Source of the DNA: Syncephalastrum monosporum B8922
Lineage: Eukaryota; Mucoromycota; Mucoromycetes; Mucorales; Syncephalastraceae
Reading direction: 5' to 3'
NCBI GenBank assembly: GCA_000697355.1
Contig: JNEN01001216.1
Location: 100,022-164,021 of the forward strand
Length of the DNA: 64,000 bases
The notes beneath the pieces were generated by a model. The model made no database searches and was not told the origin of the DNA. It worked only from the letters and a program-made list of their open reading frames with translations. The position numbers were made by a program, and so were the translations under genes. The stretch's first letter is position 1. Every line of letters starts with the position of its first letter. This document shows positions 13,668 to 27,500 of this stretch, one piece after another.

Positions 13668-13740
13668 GGTTCCATCGTCTAGTGGTTATGACATCAGCTT
13701 TACATGCTGAGGGTCGCCGGTTCGATCCCGGCTGGAGCCA
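13668..13740 (+). tRNA. tRNA-Val (anticodon UAC)
   Basis: 73-nt cloverleaf without intron. The acceptor stem GGTTCCA pairs with TGGAGCC (one G-T pair), discriminator A. The D arm has a GTC/GAC stem, the anticodon stem is TCAGC/GCTGA with loop TTTACAT (anticodon TAC in DNA), and the T arm is GCCGG-TTCGATC-CCGGC. The internal A and B boxes for RNA polymerase III are intact. The final CCA belongs to the stem and discriminator and is not an encoded tail. A short T-run lies further downstream (13820-13830). Confidence 0.96.
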
Positions 13741-13854
13741 TATCCTTCTTAATTTCAAGAATGATTTAAAAATAAGGGTTTTTGCTGAAAAAAGTTATGA
13801 ATATCTCAAATTTCCTTTTTTTTATTTCCTCCTTAGAAAACGACCTGCATTTTT

Positions 13855-15063
13855 CTATACGCAAAGTACTTTGGCGGAGACGAGAAAACCATGTTCTGCA
13901 TCGGCTGGGTCGGTCGCGGAGAGGGACGGCGTAATAACGACGAGCACGGTTCCTTCGCTTTTACCTTTACCAGCGGCCTTCATTCTGGATTCATCAAAAG
14001 CCGTCTCGCCCTCAACGACATCATCGACGATCTGCACTGGCAGCTCCTGCCCCTTGATGGCCATGTTCAGCTTAGCCGCGCGACTGACGATGCTGGTCAG
14101 TTTCTTGCGCTGGGCATCGGCGTTGACGGACGGACAGACGTGTGCGATCTGGTCATAGAGACGGTCGACAAGCTCAGCCTGGGCGGTCTCGAGGGAGGAC
14201 TGGCTGTCGTCGGGCTGCTTCACGACAAGTGAGCTGATTTGTTGCCGTAATCGGGTGGCCCACTCGGCGTTCCGCTGGCGGATCCAGGCCTCGACTTGCT
14301 GGTACGCGTCGTTGATGGGCAAGCCGGGTGCCATTGGCTGCCGGAAGAAGTCGTTGACGATGACCTCGACAATGTACTTTTCTAAAAAGAGACCCAGGTA
14401 GCCCGTATCCAAATGTTCTTCGTCGGCGGAGAGGAGATGGCTCCGAATGGAGTCTGCCCGTTCGGGCCATCTGCTGAAGACGAACGCGGTGCCGGCCGCG
14501 CGATCGATTTTGGAGCGAAGGCCCATGCAAGTGTTGCTAATTTGGCTAAAGAGATGGCTTGTCTCGGATTGAATGGTGGATAGATCATCGTCGGTGGCGC
14601 GTATCTGGCGCACGTGGTTGTAATAGTTGGCCTCCATCTTTTGGTATTCTTGGCGCTTCTTTTCGAGTTCGGTCAAGAGCGCCTGGTAGTTGACCTGAAG
14701 CAACTCGTGCCGCTCTTGGTGGGATGCCAGCTCGGCCCGGCCTTCCTCTGCCGCGGCCCTTTCTTTTCGCCGCTCTTCTTCGACGGCCTCAATGTATTTC
14801 TCCTTCTCGTGCTCGATCCGCTCGACGATCTCCTTGTGGATCTGCAAGGATTCTGTGAGAGAGCGAATATAAAGTTCCGTGTCTGATTCATGGGGTATCC
14901 AGGACGCGATGCGACGCTTCAAGCTGTGGTGGTCCAGGCTTTTGCGGCTGGAGGTGGATGGACGCGACGGATCTGCCATGGCAGCGTCGTCGTCAGCGGG
15001 CGGAGGCGCGTGGTCGGCGGCATGATCAAGGGAAGGGACGGAGTCGGTTTCTTTTGTGGACAT
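13855..15063 (-). CDS. Coiled-coil protein of unknown function (402 aa)
   Basis: Single-exon gene, 402 residues; no family recognised. Residues 1-45 are acidic, Ser/Pro-rich and disordered-looking. Residues about 60-165 form a long charged coiled coil (HKEIVERIEHEKEKYIEAVE, ELEKKRQEYQKMEANYYNHV). The middle and C-terminal part is globular-looking and mostly helical (FSRWPERADSIRSHLLSADE, YLGLFLEKYIVEVIVNDFFR, LNMAIKGQELPVQIVDDVVE). The second half resembles the helical C-terminal regions of mucoralean orphan proteins, without a nameable domain. It lacks introns, unlike almost all neighbours. Divergent from the LETM1 gene with 302 bp between starts. Confidence 0.8.
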   Translation of the reverse strand: MSTKETDSVPSLDHAADHAPPPADDDAAMADPSRPSTSSRKSLDHHSLKRRIASWIPHESDTELYIRSLTESLQIHKEIVERIEHEKEKYIEAVEEERRKERAAAEEGRAELASHQERHELLQVNYQALLTELEKKRQEYQKMEANYYNHVRQIRATDDDLSTIQSETSHLFSQISNTCMGLRSKIDRAAGTAFVFSRWPERADSIRSHLLSADEEHLDTGYLGLFLEKYIVEVIVNDFFRQPMAPGLPINDAYQQVEAWIRQRNAEWATRLRQQISSLVVKQPDDSQSSLETAQAELVDRLYDQIAHVCPSVNADAQRKKLTSIVSRAAKLNMAIKGQELPVQIVDDVVEGETAFDESRMKAAGKGKSEGTVLVVITPSLSATDPADAEHGFLVSAKVLCV

Positions 15064-15365
15064 GAGAGGAATGAGGATAGAAGAGAGAAAAGAGAAAAGA
15101 GAAAGGAGATGAATGACAGGTGTTCGTCTTGGCGCTGTTTCAAGTATTCTTTGTGGGCCAGGCCAGCCAGACCCAACCAGACCAGCCAGACACGCCAGGC
15201 CAAGAATAGAACCACGCTCGGCTCAGTCGGTGTTGCGCTGCTCACTGGTGCGCAGGCATTCCCAAATTCTAAGCATGTGACTGAGTTGTTTTTCCACTTT
15301 TAATCGGGTTTGGCATTTACAACAAAATTCCTCTCCTTCGTAGGGCTTCCTCCGTTTTTGCTGAC
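15064..15365. promoter_or_regulatory. Divergent promoter between coiled-coil gene and LETM1
   Basis: About 300 bp separate the two start codons. Around 15150-15210 there is an imperfect direct repeat of a CCAGCCAGACC-like unit (AGACCAACCAGACCAGCCAG...). Any regulatory role is unknown. Confidence 0.4.
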
Positions 15366-17413
<2,048 letters not shown>

Positions 17414-18008
17414 ACAGCCAAAGCAGTATAGAGTATATAATACAACAATAGACATATTTAACTTTCTTTTGGGTTTTGTAATTCAATTTCTTGGGTGAAC
17501 CCCTCTCTCTTTTCCTCCTCACTCAGAATATAGAATCTAAATGTGCCGTTTGGCTCGGTAAATAGGTAGAAATAAAATGCAAGAACCACCTTAGTTAAAT
17601 GAACGGGTGTTCAATACAACAAAAGAGCTTACATGGATTGGGCCAGGCTTGGCGTATAAAGGCAAAGAAAGGCTGTGGAACGGGCCCAAAGGATACTTGT
17701 GCGACATTCAATGTCGCGAAATAGGCAGGCGACAAGGTGGGAAGAGAAAAAAAAGAAAAATTTAAAGATATATCCACTCCACCCAATCTCCCTTTTTTTT
17801 TTTACATACACCAAAGAATACCTTTTCTTCTCTCTTTTCTCTTCTCTTACTTTATACTCTTTTGTTCACGCCAAAGCAACCCCTTTCCTCTCCTTCCCTG
17901 TCTTTTTTTTTCACCTCTCTCGTCTGTTTGCAAGCAGCTGGTTTGCTTGTCCCTATTCCTTCTCTTCTTTTTTTCTCTGGTTTTTCCTGAAATACTATCA
18001 TTATTAGT
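17414..18008. promoter_or_regulatory. Intergenic region with long pyrimidine tract
   Basis: Contains the LETM1 3' end (AATAAA-like signals near 17570) and, at 17780-17990, a long plus-strand T/C-rich tract leading into the UPF0658 gene, probably its promoter or 5' UTR. No gene seen. Confidence 0.5.
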
Positions 18009-19381
18009 ATGGTGACCGTGGACAAAATTGTATGCAACCGACGCGAACATGCATGGGATATACCGATTAACATACAGTATCTTTCCAGATATCCCGCATT
18101 ACAGAGACTCGCTGGTCGAAACTGTACATTACCACAGCATCACTGCAGTGTCTCATCATTGTCATTCTGCAAGCTTTAATCTGCTCCCAGAATAGTTTAC
18201 AAGCCAGCTTGCTGCCACACGAGGCATCCGAAAACATATATTCATCCACTACAGCCGATAAGATTCCAGAACAAGCTGCCGATCGTCTCGGCCGCATCAA
18301 GTGGGAAAATGTGGCATTCATTGGCTTTCAAGTCTGGTTCCTCGGCATGGTGTTTGACGCGGCAAGTGCCCTATTTTTTGTTGTCGTCTCTCCAAAGCTA
18401 ACGCTGTTACAAAAATATTAATTTGTATAAACCAGACTGTGTACCAGAACACCGCTGAAATTCTCGCGCTCGCCTTTCTCAACGTGGTGTGCGCAGTCGT
18501 CGCGGCTGCACAAGTCGTCGATGGCGTCAAATGGCTGAATCTGTTATCCGATACGAAATATACAACGCAACCTCTTTTGGCCGCACGCAACCTTGAAATC
18601 GCCCTTTCCGTGATCATCCTCTTATTTGCATGCGCCATGTCCTACCTCTCCTACGAAATGTCGCGACAGTTTGGCTGGAACATTTACAAAAAGATTGGCG
18701 CTGACGTCCAAATGCAAAGTGAGTAACAGCAATCGCACCGCACGAATGCAAACGTGATGAGACTGACACGTCGTACCTAGAAATGTACCGCATGTTTCAG
18801 TTTTTCGTGTTGTCACTCAAGATCGATATTTTCACCGAGTTTCTTGTCTCGCTCTTCTACATCATCCAGTTTGGTGTTCAGCTCGAGGGCATCGTCTGGG
18901 AAACCGGTATCCAGATCGCCGTCACTGTCCTGATCCTGCCCATGCTCTACTTTGCTCGCACAGCAGTAGGTCCCTTTTCTGTCATATTAGGATAGCATCA
19001 CTGAATTTTTAACTTTCGGGACAGGGAAGTACGGAAAGTTACGGCCGAATGATTACTTTTGTCTGTTTTGAGGCGATCGTCATTGTGCATTATGCCTTGA
19101 TTCTCAAGCAGACGCTCCAGCCCAACAATAATTGGTATACGTGGATCTGTCTAGGTAAACGTCTACACAAAGGACGAATCCCACCATGTGCTTATTTTGC
19201 TTCTCACATAGTCGCCATCGGTATCGTCATTGATCTGTCGTCTGGCGTGCTGGGTGTCTTTTGCATGTTAAACTTTGGACGAGGACTGAAATCATACGTC
19301 CAACGGGGACGCACAAAGAAGACCCGCCAAGATTTAGAGATGAACAAGGCCAATTCCAACTGGCAAATTGACGAGGATTAA
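18009..19381 (+). CDS. UPF0658 Golgi apparatus membrane protein family
   Basis: Multi-spanning membrane protein of a fungal family found in the Golgi in fission yeast; molecular function unknown. Exons 18009-18029, 18089-18361, 18436-18718, 18781-18965, 19025-19154, 19212-19381; 353 residues. Seen: WSKLYITTASLQCLIIVILQ (first span), FIGFQVWFLGMVFDATVYQN, the diagnostic YEMSRQFGWNIYKKIGAD, MYRMFQFFVLSLKIDIFTEF, ILPMLYFARTA, and a basic cytosolic tail KSYVQRGRTKKTRQDLE. The intron 18362-18435 begins GCAAGT (GC-AG); it is the only junction that restores FDA-TVYQNTAEI. The start codon exon is seven codons long and is the least certain part. Confidence 0.87.
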
Positions 19382-19838
19382 CCGCGCATTTATTCCTTAC
19401 CGATCTCTCTACCTTGTTGTTTCCTCTTCTCTTTGTTGTCATCTCTTTCCTCTTTCTTTCTTCCACGCTTATCATGTACAGACAATCCCCTCCACCCTTC
19501 ATTCCCTTAGTTTTTCCACACGTATCACCAGTATATTTTTCCCTTCCTTTTTGCCGCACATACCATTTCCACTATTACACTTTTTTTTTTCTTTGTCAAT
19601 GCACATCATTCTCCAATGCATGGTTAGATACTATTATATATTTAGCTGAATCTTTCAAATCTGATGGTTTGGGGGGTGGGGTCTGGAGTGTTGGTTTTCG
19701 TGTCTCTCTGTGGTGTGTGGAAGGTGAAAAGGTGAGTAAAAAGATAAGACTGCGGGAAATACTGGGCACGCATGACATCAGAATATTAGAAGGGAAAAAA
19801 AAGGACTTCAGCAGCGCGCTCGACTACGTGTACGTTAT
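19382..19838. other. Convergent intergenic region
   Basis: Space between the 3' ends of the UPF0658 gene and the septin gene. It is pyrimidine-rich on the plus strand at 19400-19600 and then G-rich (GGGGGGTGGGG near 19669). No gene seen. Confidence 0.45.
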
Positions 19839-21505
19839 CTAGGGTGAAGAAGGATGCGAGGTGGTCCGTGCGGGCGTAGGCGGGGTCATAGACACAGGCG
19901 AGGTCGCGGTTGCAGGCGAGCCGAGCGGAGCGCCGGCCGCGGCAGCAGGTTGCTGGGTCGACTCCTTGATGGCCAACAGCTGCTTGGCACGGAAGGCCTC
20001 ATAGTGGATCTGAGCCGTAGTCTCGATCAAGTCCTGCAGGTGGGTTCGGGTCAAAAAGTTGCGGAGGTGGACAAATTCGCAGTGGGTCTCGTCCTCGACT
20101 GACAAAAAGTGTGGGTCAGATGATGTATGTCAGAATATTTAGCATTTTTCTAAGTTACCATTGATCACGCCCCAGCGCGTCTTTCGGCCACGGACCGCCT
20201 TGCCGTCAATGACGACATTTCTTTCTGAGCCGACGATCGCGAAGGGGATCACATCCTGTTAATTAAAACACTTTAGCAACATCCCTCTAATATTTATTTT
20301 GATGACTTACCCGGATGCTTTCATTCAGCGCTTGCTCCTGCTCATCGTCCTCGTCGCTCTCGTAAGGGTATAATCTGATGTTATGGAAGGCAAGCTCGGC
20401 CTTGATCTGGGTAGAGTAAAAAAAGGTAAATATCCGCCCAATCCTTTCTTTTTCTTTTTTTTTTATCAAAATGACGTACGCGCTGTCTGAAGGCCTCACG
20501 CTCCTCGAGGGTCAGCGAGTCCGATTTGGCAATGACAGGGACAACGTTGACGACCTCCGAGAGCTTCTTGAGAACGACAATGTCAATGGGCTTGAGCCTA
20601 ACACGGAGCGAATGAGAAAAAATAATCTCGATCATAAGGATGGCTTACGAATGGCCCGAGGGGGTGATGAAGAAGAGACAGCAGTGTACACGCGAGTCGG
20701 TAATGTAGCGGTCGCGCTGTGCGGTGAGTTCCTTGCGGAGATAAGCCGAGTGCTGGTCCTTGATGTACTTGATGATGGGCTCCCAGCTGTATATGGTAAT
20801 CAATGAATACATCAAATAAAGTAAGAGAGGGTTGCCCTCGAAATCGTAAAGGTCGATCCCTCTTGCTTTATTTTTCATTAACGAAGTCCACTTACCAGTT
20901 CTCATTGTTGACCTGATCGCCGTAACCGGGCGTGTCGACAATGTTGAGTCGCAGGCGGACGCCGTTTTCCTCGATGACTGGATGATGATGAAAAAGAAAA
21001 AGAGAGAAAATAGAAAAAAGGGGGTCAACGGAAGGGGTTGCAATACGGGGGGGGGTAAGAGGGGGGGGGGGCGGGGGAGCAGCCCGGAGCAATAAGTATT
21101 ACTGTGTTTGTGCACTACAGATAGAATCACTTACGGTGTGAAACGTTTTCGATCTCGCTCGTTTGACGCGGCGGCTCGTCCGCATTGAGACGGCCTTTGG
21201 AGTCGATAAGGTGCGAAGCAAAGATAGTGTTCACCAAAGTCGACTTGCCAAGACCCGATTGACCTAAGATTGCTCAACATCTTTTCTTTTAGAGAGAACG
21301 AGCAGCAGCTTACCAACAACCATCACGTTAAATTGGAAGCCTCGCTTGATCAGCTTCTTCTCAATTTGCTGGGTGATGGTGTCGAAACCGACGTAGCCGT
21401 TCAATGATGTCTAAAGAGACGAGATGATGAGCCACTTGGTAGCCTATCCAGACCTAGCTTATGTACCTGAGTCGCTTCGACGGGTTGAGAAGCAGTGGTA
21501 GCCAT
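19839..21505 (-). CDS. CDC10: Septin, Cdc10 type
   Basis: GTP-binding cytoskeletal protein that polymerises at septation and hyphal branching sites. Nine exons: 21505-21467, 21410-21314, 21263-21135, 20977-20896, 20786-20649, 20597-20480, 20406-20311, 20255-20159, 20098-19839; 351 residues. Seen: GYVGFDTITQQIEKKLIKRG (polybasic region), P-loop GQSGLGKST, the G3 motif DTPGYGD, NNENCWEPIIKYI, the G4 motif AKSD, and the septin unique element ending HLRNFLTRTHLQDLIETT. The C-terminus is short, Pro/Ala-rich and lacks the coiled coil of Cdc3/Cdc12 types, which with the QQIEKK-LIKRGFQF start points to the Cdc10/Spn2 class. One intron carries a long G/C homopolymer tract. Confidence 0.95.
21044..21080. 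repeat. G-rich homopolymer tract in septin intron
   Basis: Runs of eight to twelve G (plus strand), interrupted by TAAGA and C, inside the third septin intron (20978-21134). On the transcript it is C-rich and could act as a polypyrimidine tract; on the plus strand it could form G-quadruplex DNA. Length is likely to vary between strains and to be error-prone in assemblies. Confidence 0.7.
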
Positions 21506-24500
21506 GGTAAATGAATGAACGTCGAGATGATTGAAGTAAAAGAAAGAAGAGCAAAAGGGAGTTCAAGAGAGGCCCCGAAAAAGGAGGGGGGCGCGTTGCA
21601 CAAAAGGATATTCCACGTGCAACTGTCCCAATGCGACTTGGCCTCATCCAAAGAAGCGTTATTCTTTATTTATGTTTTATGTTATAGAAAGACGGCACTA
21701 GCTTGGATCATCCAGGTCTTCCTGGGTATGCGTTTGTTATGCTGCTCGGGTGAAAACATGACCTCGATGGGTAGTTAGAACGCTTGTGTCACGATCCAAT
21801 TAAGAGACGGCTGCAACGAACGGCAGCACACCCAATTGACTTCCGCCATTTTAAATGAAAGAAAAATATAGGAAGAATGCAGCACATCACATCACATCGC
21901 ATCATCGCTCATGAAATCCGACGTATCCTCGTATAAATTACCCTGCAAAGCGAAACTAACACTGATTTTTACGCGAAAATACACGTCTGTCATATGTGCC
22001 TGAGATCGATATGAAGGAGGTTTGAGGGATCCATTAAATCTGTGTACAAGAAATTACGAACCCTTCTTTGACGCATATCACATAAAAAAAATTATACAGC
22101 TCGTTCTTCTCTCTCTGTATGTTCACTGCTTGAATTCAAAAACACTCTTAATCGACATACCTGTCGCACACCGGATACTAGTAGAGCGAGAAACAAAATA
22201 AAAGGAAAGCTTTATTGGATTAAAGCAGAAGGATAACCAAAATAGATGCGTGGTAGATCGGCAGACCGTTGACAAAGAAAGCCAAACACGTGCCCTGAAG
22301 ATGTAAATTGTATGCAAGGTCAACCTAGTAGAGAATGGGTTCCCGTTGTAAAAGAATAGCAGCGACCAGCCGGGAAGTGAATCCATATCGGCGCCGTAAT
22401 ATGGAAGTCGCATGTTTGTATTAAGATGTTTTGTACATATATAGAGCTGCCGATCAACGCGTTCATGCCGGACTGCCATTGGTTTCTATTCATGTGTACG
22501 CACTGACGGTGCCCTTTAAAAGAAATGATCGTTTTGGCGAAATCTTAACAAGGATCGTCCCTGCCTGTCTGAGTTCGCGGGGTGCCTAAATTTAGTGACA
22601 TCGGCACAACGAGTTTCGTGCTGATCTTTCTGAAACCAGCGAGCGAGAAAATAAATGTCAAAAGCCGGCCAGTTCCTTTCATACATTTACTCATGAGACT
22701 TCCTCTCCTCTTCTCCCCTTTATTTGCTCAATATAATCTATGGTTGATCCAATGGTGAAGTGCAATCAAGGAAAATAGATGACGCGCGCTTCAGTAATAT
22801 TCCAATCAGACTGCTGCGAGTGATATGCCTTCTGTGTACGAAGACATCATATCTACGATGAATGGGATTTTCGTCCAGAATTTCATGCCGATCGTGAACA
22901 GGAGCATCTCGAGTGCAGATATAGACACACATTCGTTATCGAACATTTGAGTTTGCACATGTCATATTATGGAAACCTGAATTTAACAATACCAGTCAAG
23001 GGCATTCAAAAGATACTGCGTGGTATTTTCATAGCTACAGGTGATATCTTAGGTTGTCTCAACTATACACACCTTTTATGCTTATAGCCCTTGACAGCTC
23101 TATCTTTATGGTGCGAAAAAAGATGGATTCTCAATTGTATCTTCTGGTACAGGTAATTCTATCAAGGAGTTGCTCCTCAGGGGTGCCATGATCGACGTCT
23201 CACAAAGGATGGTGGCCGCTATATGTGTGGAACCAGCACCGCTCACACATGTCCTGTCGTGCATACGGGCTTTTCCTCTTTCCGAAAGACATTCCACACA
23301 ACCCAAGCAGCATGTCGTACACACGGCCTTTCGTCATGCATGTATCGCTCTGACTGTCAGGGACCACAGACAGCCCAACTGAGGCGTTGATAACTTGAAA
23401 TGAAGATCTGTCATTTTTCCTTATATGGATCACATGATATGTGTGTGGCCAACCTGGGTCGTACACAGAATCGACACATGCAGCACCATGGCTGTGACCG
23501 GTTCGGTGACCATGTCGATCTCTGAATTTGAGGGCTCAAAACAAGAGAGTGGGATTACGTCTGTAAGTATATGCAGAAATACCAGCCTCATGTAAAAATG
23601 ATGAGCCAGATTGATAACGTAAACAAGGCAGCAGGGAGAATATAAACAAAGACAAAAATCAGGCCATGGTTAGTTATTGGTTCAAATAGGCATGATCACG
23701 GGTGCTATCTCCAACTTCACCATCTTGGCCGAGTGGTAAGAGGACGGTCATAGAACGCAAATAGAATCATCTAGCGTCATATTATCTACCACGTGGACCC
23801 AGATACTCGGGATTGGACCACAAGAGCTTCACTCCTGCACATATCAGGGCTTCACCTCGTTGATGGATCATCAAGACAACAGTTCGCTAGGATATGTTAT
23901 ACAACAAATGAGGAAAGGACGACTGACTTGTCTGTCTGCATGTTTCAAAACAAGAACTTGGCTGCTTAAATAATGCGTTGCCTTCTTGTCCCTAGATTGA
24001 CTTGACTTGTCCCTTTTTTATCATATTATGTTTGCCACATGCAAAGAAGCGTCCTAGGTCAAAGATAAAAAAAAAGGAGAAAAAGAATTTGTCTGACTAA
24101 TAAACCGTGATCACAAGTGATATAGTTTCCTACTTTCAGGGTCATCGCCGAATAAGGGTCGTTAGTTTATGAGAAAGTATGTGGATACGGCAAAATGTCT
24201 GAACATCTTGTTGGGATCTGAGCAAGTAGGGGAGTGACGTAGGGATCAAATGGATCAGCTTAGCAAGACCAGTCGCGTGATGTGCGTAGTAGGAACATTT
24301 CCTTAATCATCACGGATTCACCCGCTGGTACATATCACGCGCACATAGGGGAAATGAAAAGAGCGTGCACTCGTCTAGAATCCACATTCATACATACATT
24401 ATAATTGATCTGGTTTTGCGATCGGGATTATGGACGGATAGGGAAACATGGGGAAAAAAGGGTAGAAAAGCCGATGGAAACATCGATCGCCGTAATGCGT

Positions 24501-27500
24501 ATACGGATAAGACCGCGCGAAAGGTAATGACGACGGCTCAAATACGGCTATGCACATAGGACAATAACTCCCTTTTTTCGCTTTTCGTTTTGCATCGTTC
24601 TTGGTGCGAATATCGATCGTGCCATTTGCGAGAAGGGGTGAATATAAGCTCAGAGTTCAGGCCATAGTACCGTACCTTTTTTGTTCGCCCATGATCACAA
24701 ATAAGGGAGAGATCGAAGAAAAGCCGCAGCGGAGAGAAAAAGCCCGTTTGAACCGGGGACCCTCTGTGCGCGGGCATACCCACATAGAAGTTTTCTTCTT
24801 TGATAGACTTTTCCCTGAGTCGAAAAGGACGATTGGATTTACTCTTCTCGTCCACGCTTCTCTCTCATGTCCCCTTATACAAACAAATAAGCAAGGCAGT
24901 TTTTTGATCAAAATTCATCAGCTCACGCTTCTGCGCGCTGTTCCCGCAATAAAAAAGGGTCCTTTCTCATGATTCGCGATAAAGTATAAATGGTCAAGCG
25001 CAGAAAATAAAAAAACGACGAGCATAACAGAGCAAAAATCATATACAGCCATTGCACGTGCAAACTAAAAGTATTGCAGTTCCAACCAAGCCCACGGACG
25101 CAGCGAATGAAAAGGAAAACTGTCGAGTGCGAAGAAGAACAAAGTCCGAGTCCCTGGGTCCATGTAGACCCTGCCTACCGTCATCGTGAGGCCATGCTTT
25201 GTTCACGACAGATAAGGCGCGAAAATCATTCCACTAACGTGGAGTCAAATTTTTTATTCGTCAGTGCATTTTGTCGTGCACACGGGGAGCAGGGCGTACG
25301 GGTTCTCAGAAGATTCAGGCTAAAGGAGCAGCAGGAGACGAAAACAGAGAAACATGGCAGACAAGTACATACGTCAGTTCTATTTTTCTAAGTGTTCTGT
25401 GTATGTTTTCTCTTGAGGGGTGGGCAAAAAGTAAGGGTCCACTCGATGCATTAATTTGTCTAGAGTTACTAGATAACGTGATCAAGCCTGTCCCTTATCC
25501 AATGGCGTGGTAGTCACCTTTTAGTAGCGCATATATCCCTCCTCAAACCCTTACTTCTATGGCCTTTTACGTGTGTAAAGCTGTAACATGTACGTACGTT
25601 TTATTAGTTAGTGCGTTCTGCAATTGGATATTATACGTATGTCTAGGCGTGTGCACGGGCATGCATGCGCTAGTGTATCTTGTGTAATGAATCCATTAGA
25701 ACCCTTGCACTTGGACCCTGCAACAGAATACATGTACAATCTTGCGTATAAGTGGACAAATGAATGAATAAGTCGATAAATGGAAACAAAGAAAGTTTTT
25801 TAAGGAGCATAAGCTGGTGCACGACCGCGGCATGGGTGCAATGATGATGATGTGTGATCGCGTGTCCAGGCTTACTTACTGACGAGCTTGCGCGCGCGAC
25901 CTGGGCGGGCGCGGGCTAGCCACAATCTGGGCAAAATAGGGTCCCAGGAAATAGGGTCTGATATGAAGTCGATAATAGCGCCCCTACTTCTGCATCTACC
26001 CACACTCTTGTCTGTTTTGGATGATGACGAGATTCATATGTATGTTCAATGGGCGCTCTTTTCTTCGTTGGCGGGCACGGGGGTGTATGTGCGTGTGCGA
26101 GGGCCAGAAAAAAGTCTGACTTTCTGCCAGGAGAGCAGAGAAGAAAAGGATGTTTTTCATTTGATTACATCAAGGTGTTAAGGGGACAAACGAAGGCACA
26201 AACAGAAAGAGAAGAAGCAAGGATCGATAATGTAGATGCAAGGGAATATGACCAGGTCATGCAGAGACGAGCAACACGCTGTGCATAAAAAAAGGTGTAG
26301 TCAACGCAAGCACGAAACACGCGCACTTACATATAAGTCTGTCTGAAAGGCTCCTTGTTGCATTTGAAACATATTCTTCACAAAGAAAAAGTGTGTTGTG
26401 CATGTCTGTAAATCATCTACATAACCAGACAAAGCGATCGATACATATAGGAGATCGAATCCGTAGGCGCTTGTGAGACTCAATTTGGCATGTTTGTGTG
26501 ATAGAAGATCGCATATAGGGTTTGTGTCACTGCAACCATGCGTATGTACGTGCGGACAGTGTGGTGTGACATAGCCAAATAGGAAAAGACGCAAGAATTG
26601 GCTCATGGCAAAAAGAGGGAGAAAGGGGAGATCGAACAAAAGGAGTCTGACCACCGCCCATCATCATGGAGAAGAAAATGAGAGGCGTTACGGCGTGCGC
26701 GGGCGCGCGAACACCCTTTGTGCCTTTTTTTTTTCACTCACTGTATATCTATGTCCTCTTTCTCTTTTTCGCTGCACGCATCCCTTGAACTGAGGGAGAT
26801 GGGGGGAGGGGGGAGGAAGGTGGAGCGTGCGCGAGGGGGAAATGGCTTTTGGATCCAAAAACAACTATTATTTGTATGGGGAAACCGTATATATTTTCTC
26901 TTGTTTGCGCGAGAAGGGAGTAAGGGAGAGGGGGTGGGGAAAAAGCAGGCTTCTTCAAAGATTAGGAAGTTGTAATGACAAGACAAGCAAGGTACGTATA
27001 TGGCAAGAATCTGACATGCGTCGATGATTGCCGGGAGCGGTTCCGAAGCTCCAAAACAATGTGGGTGTGCGTGCACGACAGCCGTAGAGCTTTGGGGGGA
27101 GTAGAGGGGAGAGAGATTGCGATGAGCTGGTGGGATTAGTTGACGTGCAAACACATGACAGAGTTACTTGCATGCTTCTGATCGGCAGAAGAGAGATGAT
27201 GGTTGCACAGTACTACAGAGAACAGACAGTGGCTCTCTTTTTAGGATGCTCATCAATTTCTATTTCAGTGTGATATTCCAGGTGTGCATGTGCAACAAAC
27301 GAGACAAACAAGAGGCAGCATTAGCGACGATCGATAATGCTGATTGTGAATGATGGTGATATAGAATGATGGAACAAGGCTCCAAGGGATAAACAAATTA
27401 ATTACTGGTCCAAGGGATTTCGTAATGTCCATGTCGCTCTCGACATCTTATCAGCCTGTTACTACTTCCATGTTTGTCAAAAAAAATTGCATACATGTAA

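Noticed and set aside
23720..23800. tRNA-like A box (TTGGCCGAGTGGTAAGAG)
   Set aside because: The 5' part resembles a Ser/Leu-type tRNA, but no B box, T arm or closing acceptor stem follows in the expected distance. At most a relic.
24735..24800. Minus-strand B-box-like GGTCCCCGGTTCAAAC
   Set aside because: It reads like a T arm, but one stem pair fails, no D arm or A box lies upstream and the acceptor ends do not pair sensibly. Not called as a tRNA.
25074..25391. 105-codon plus-strand ORF in the gene desert
   Set aside because: Starts MQFQPSPRTQ and runs to 105 codons but shows no domain, no conserved-looking core and no splice partners.
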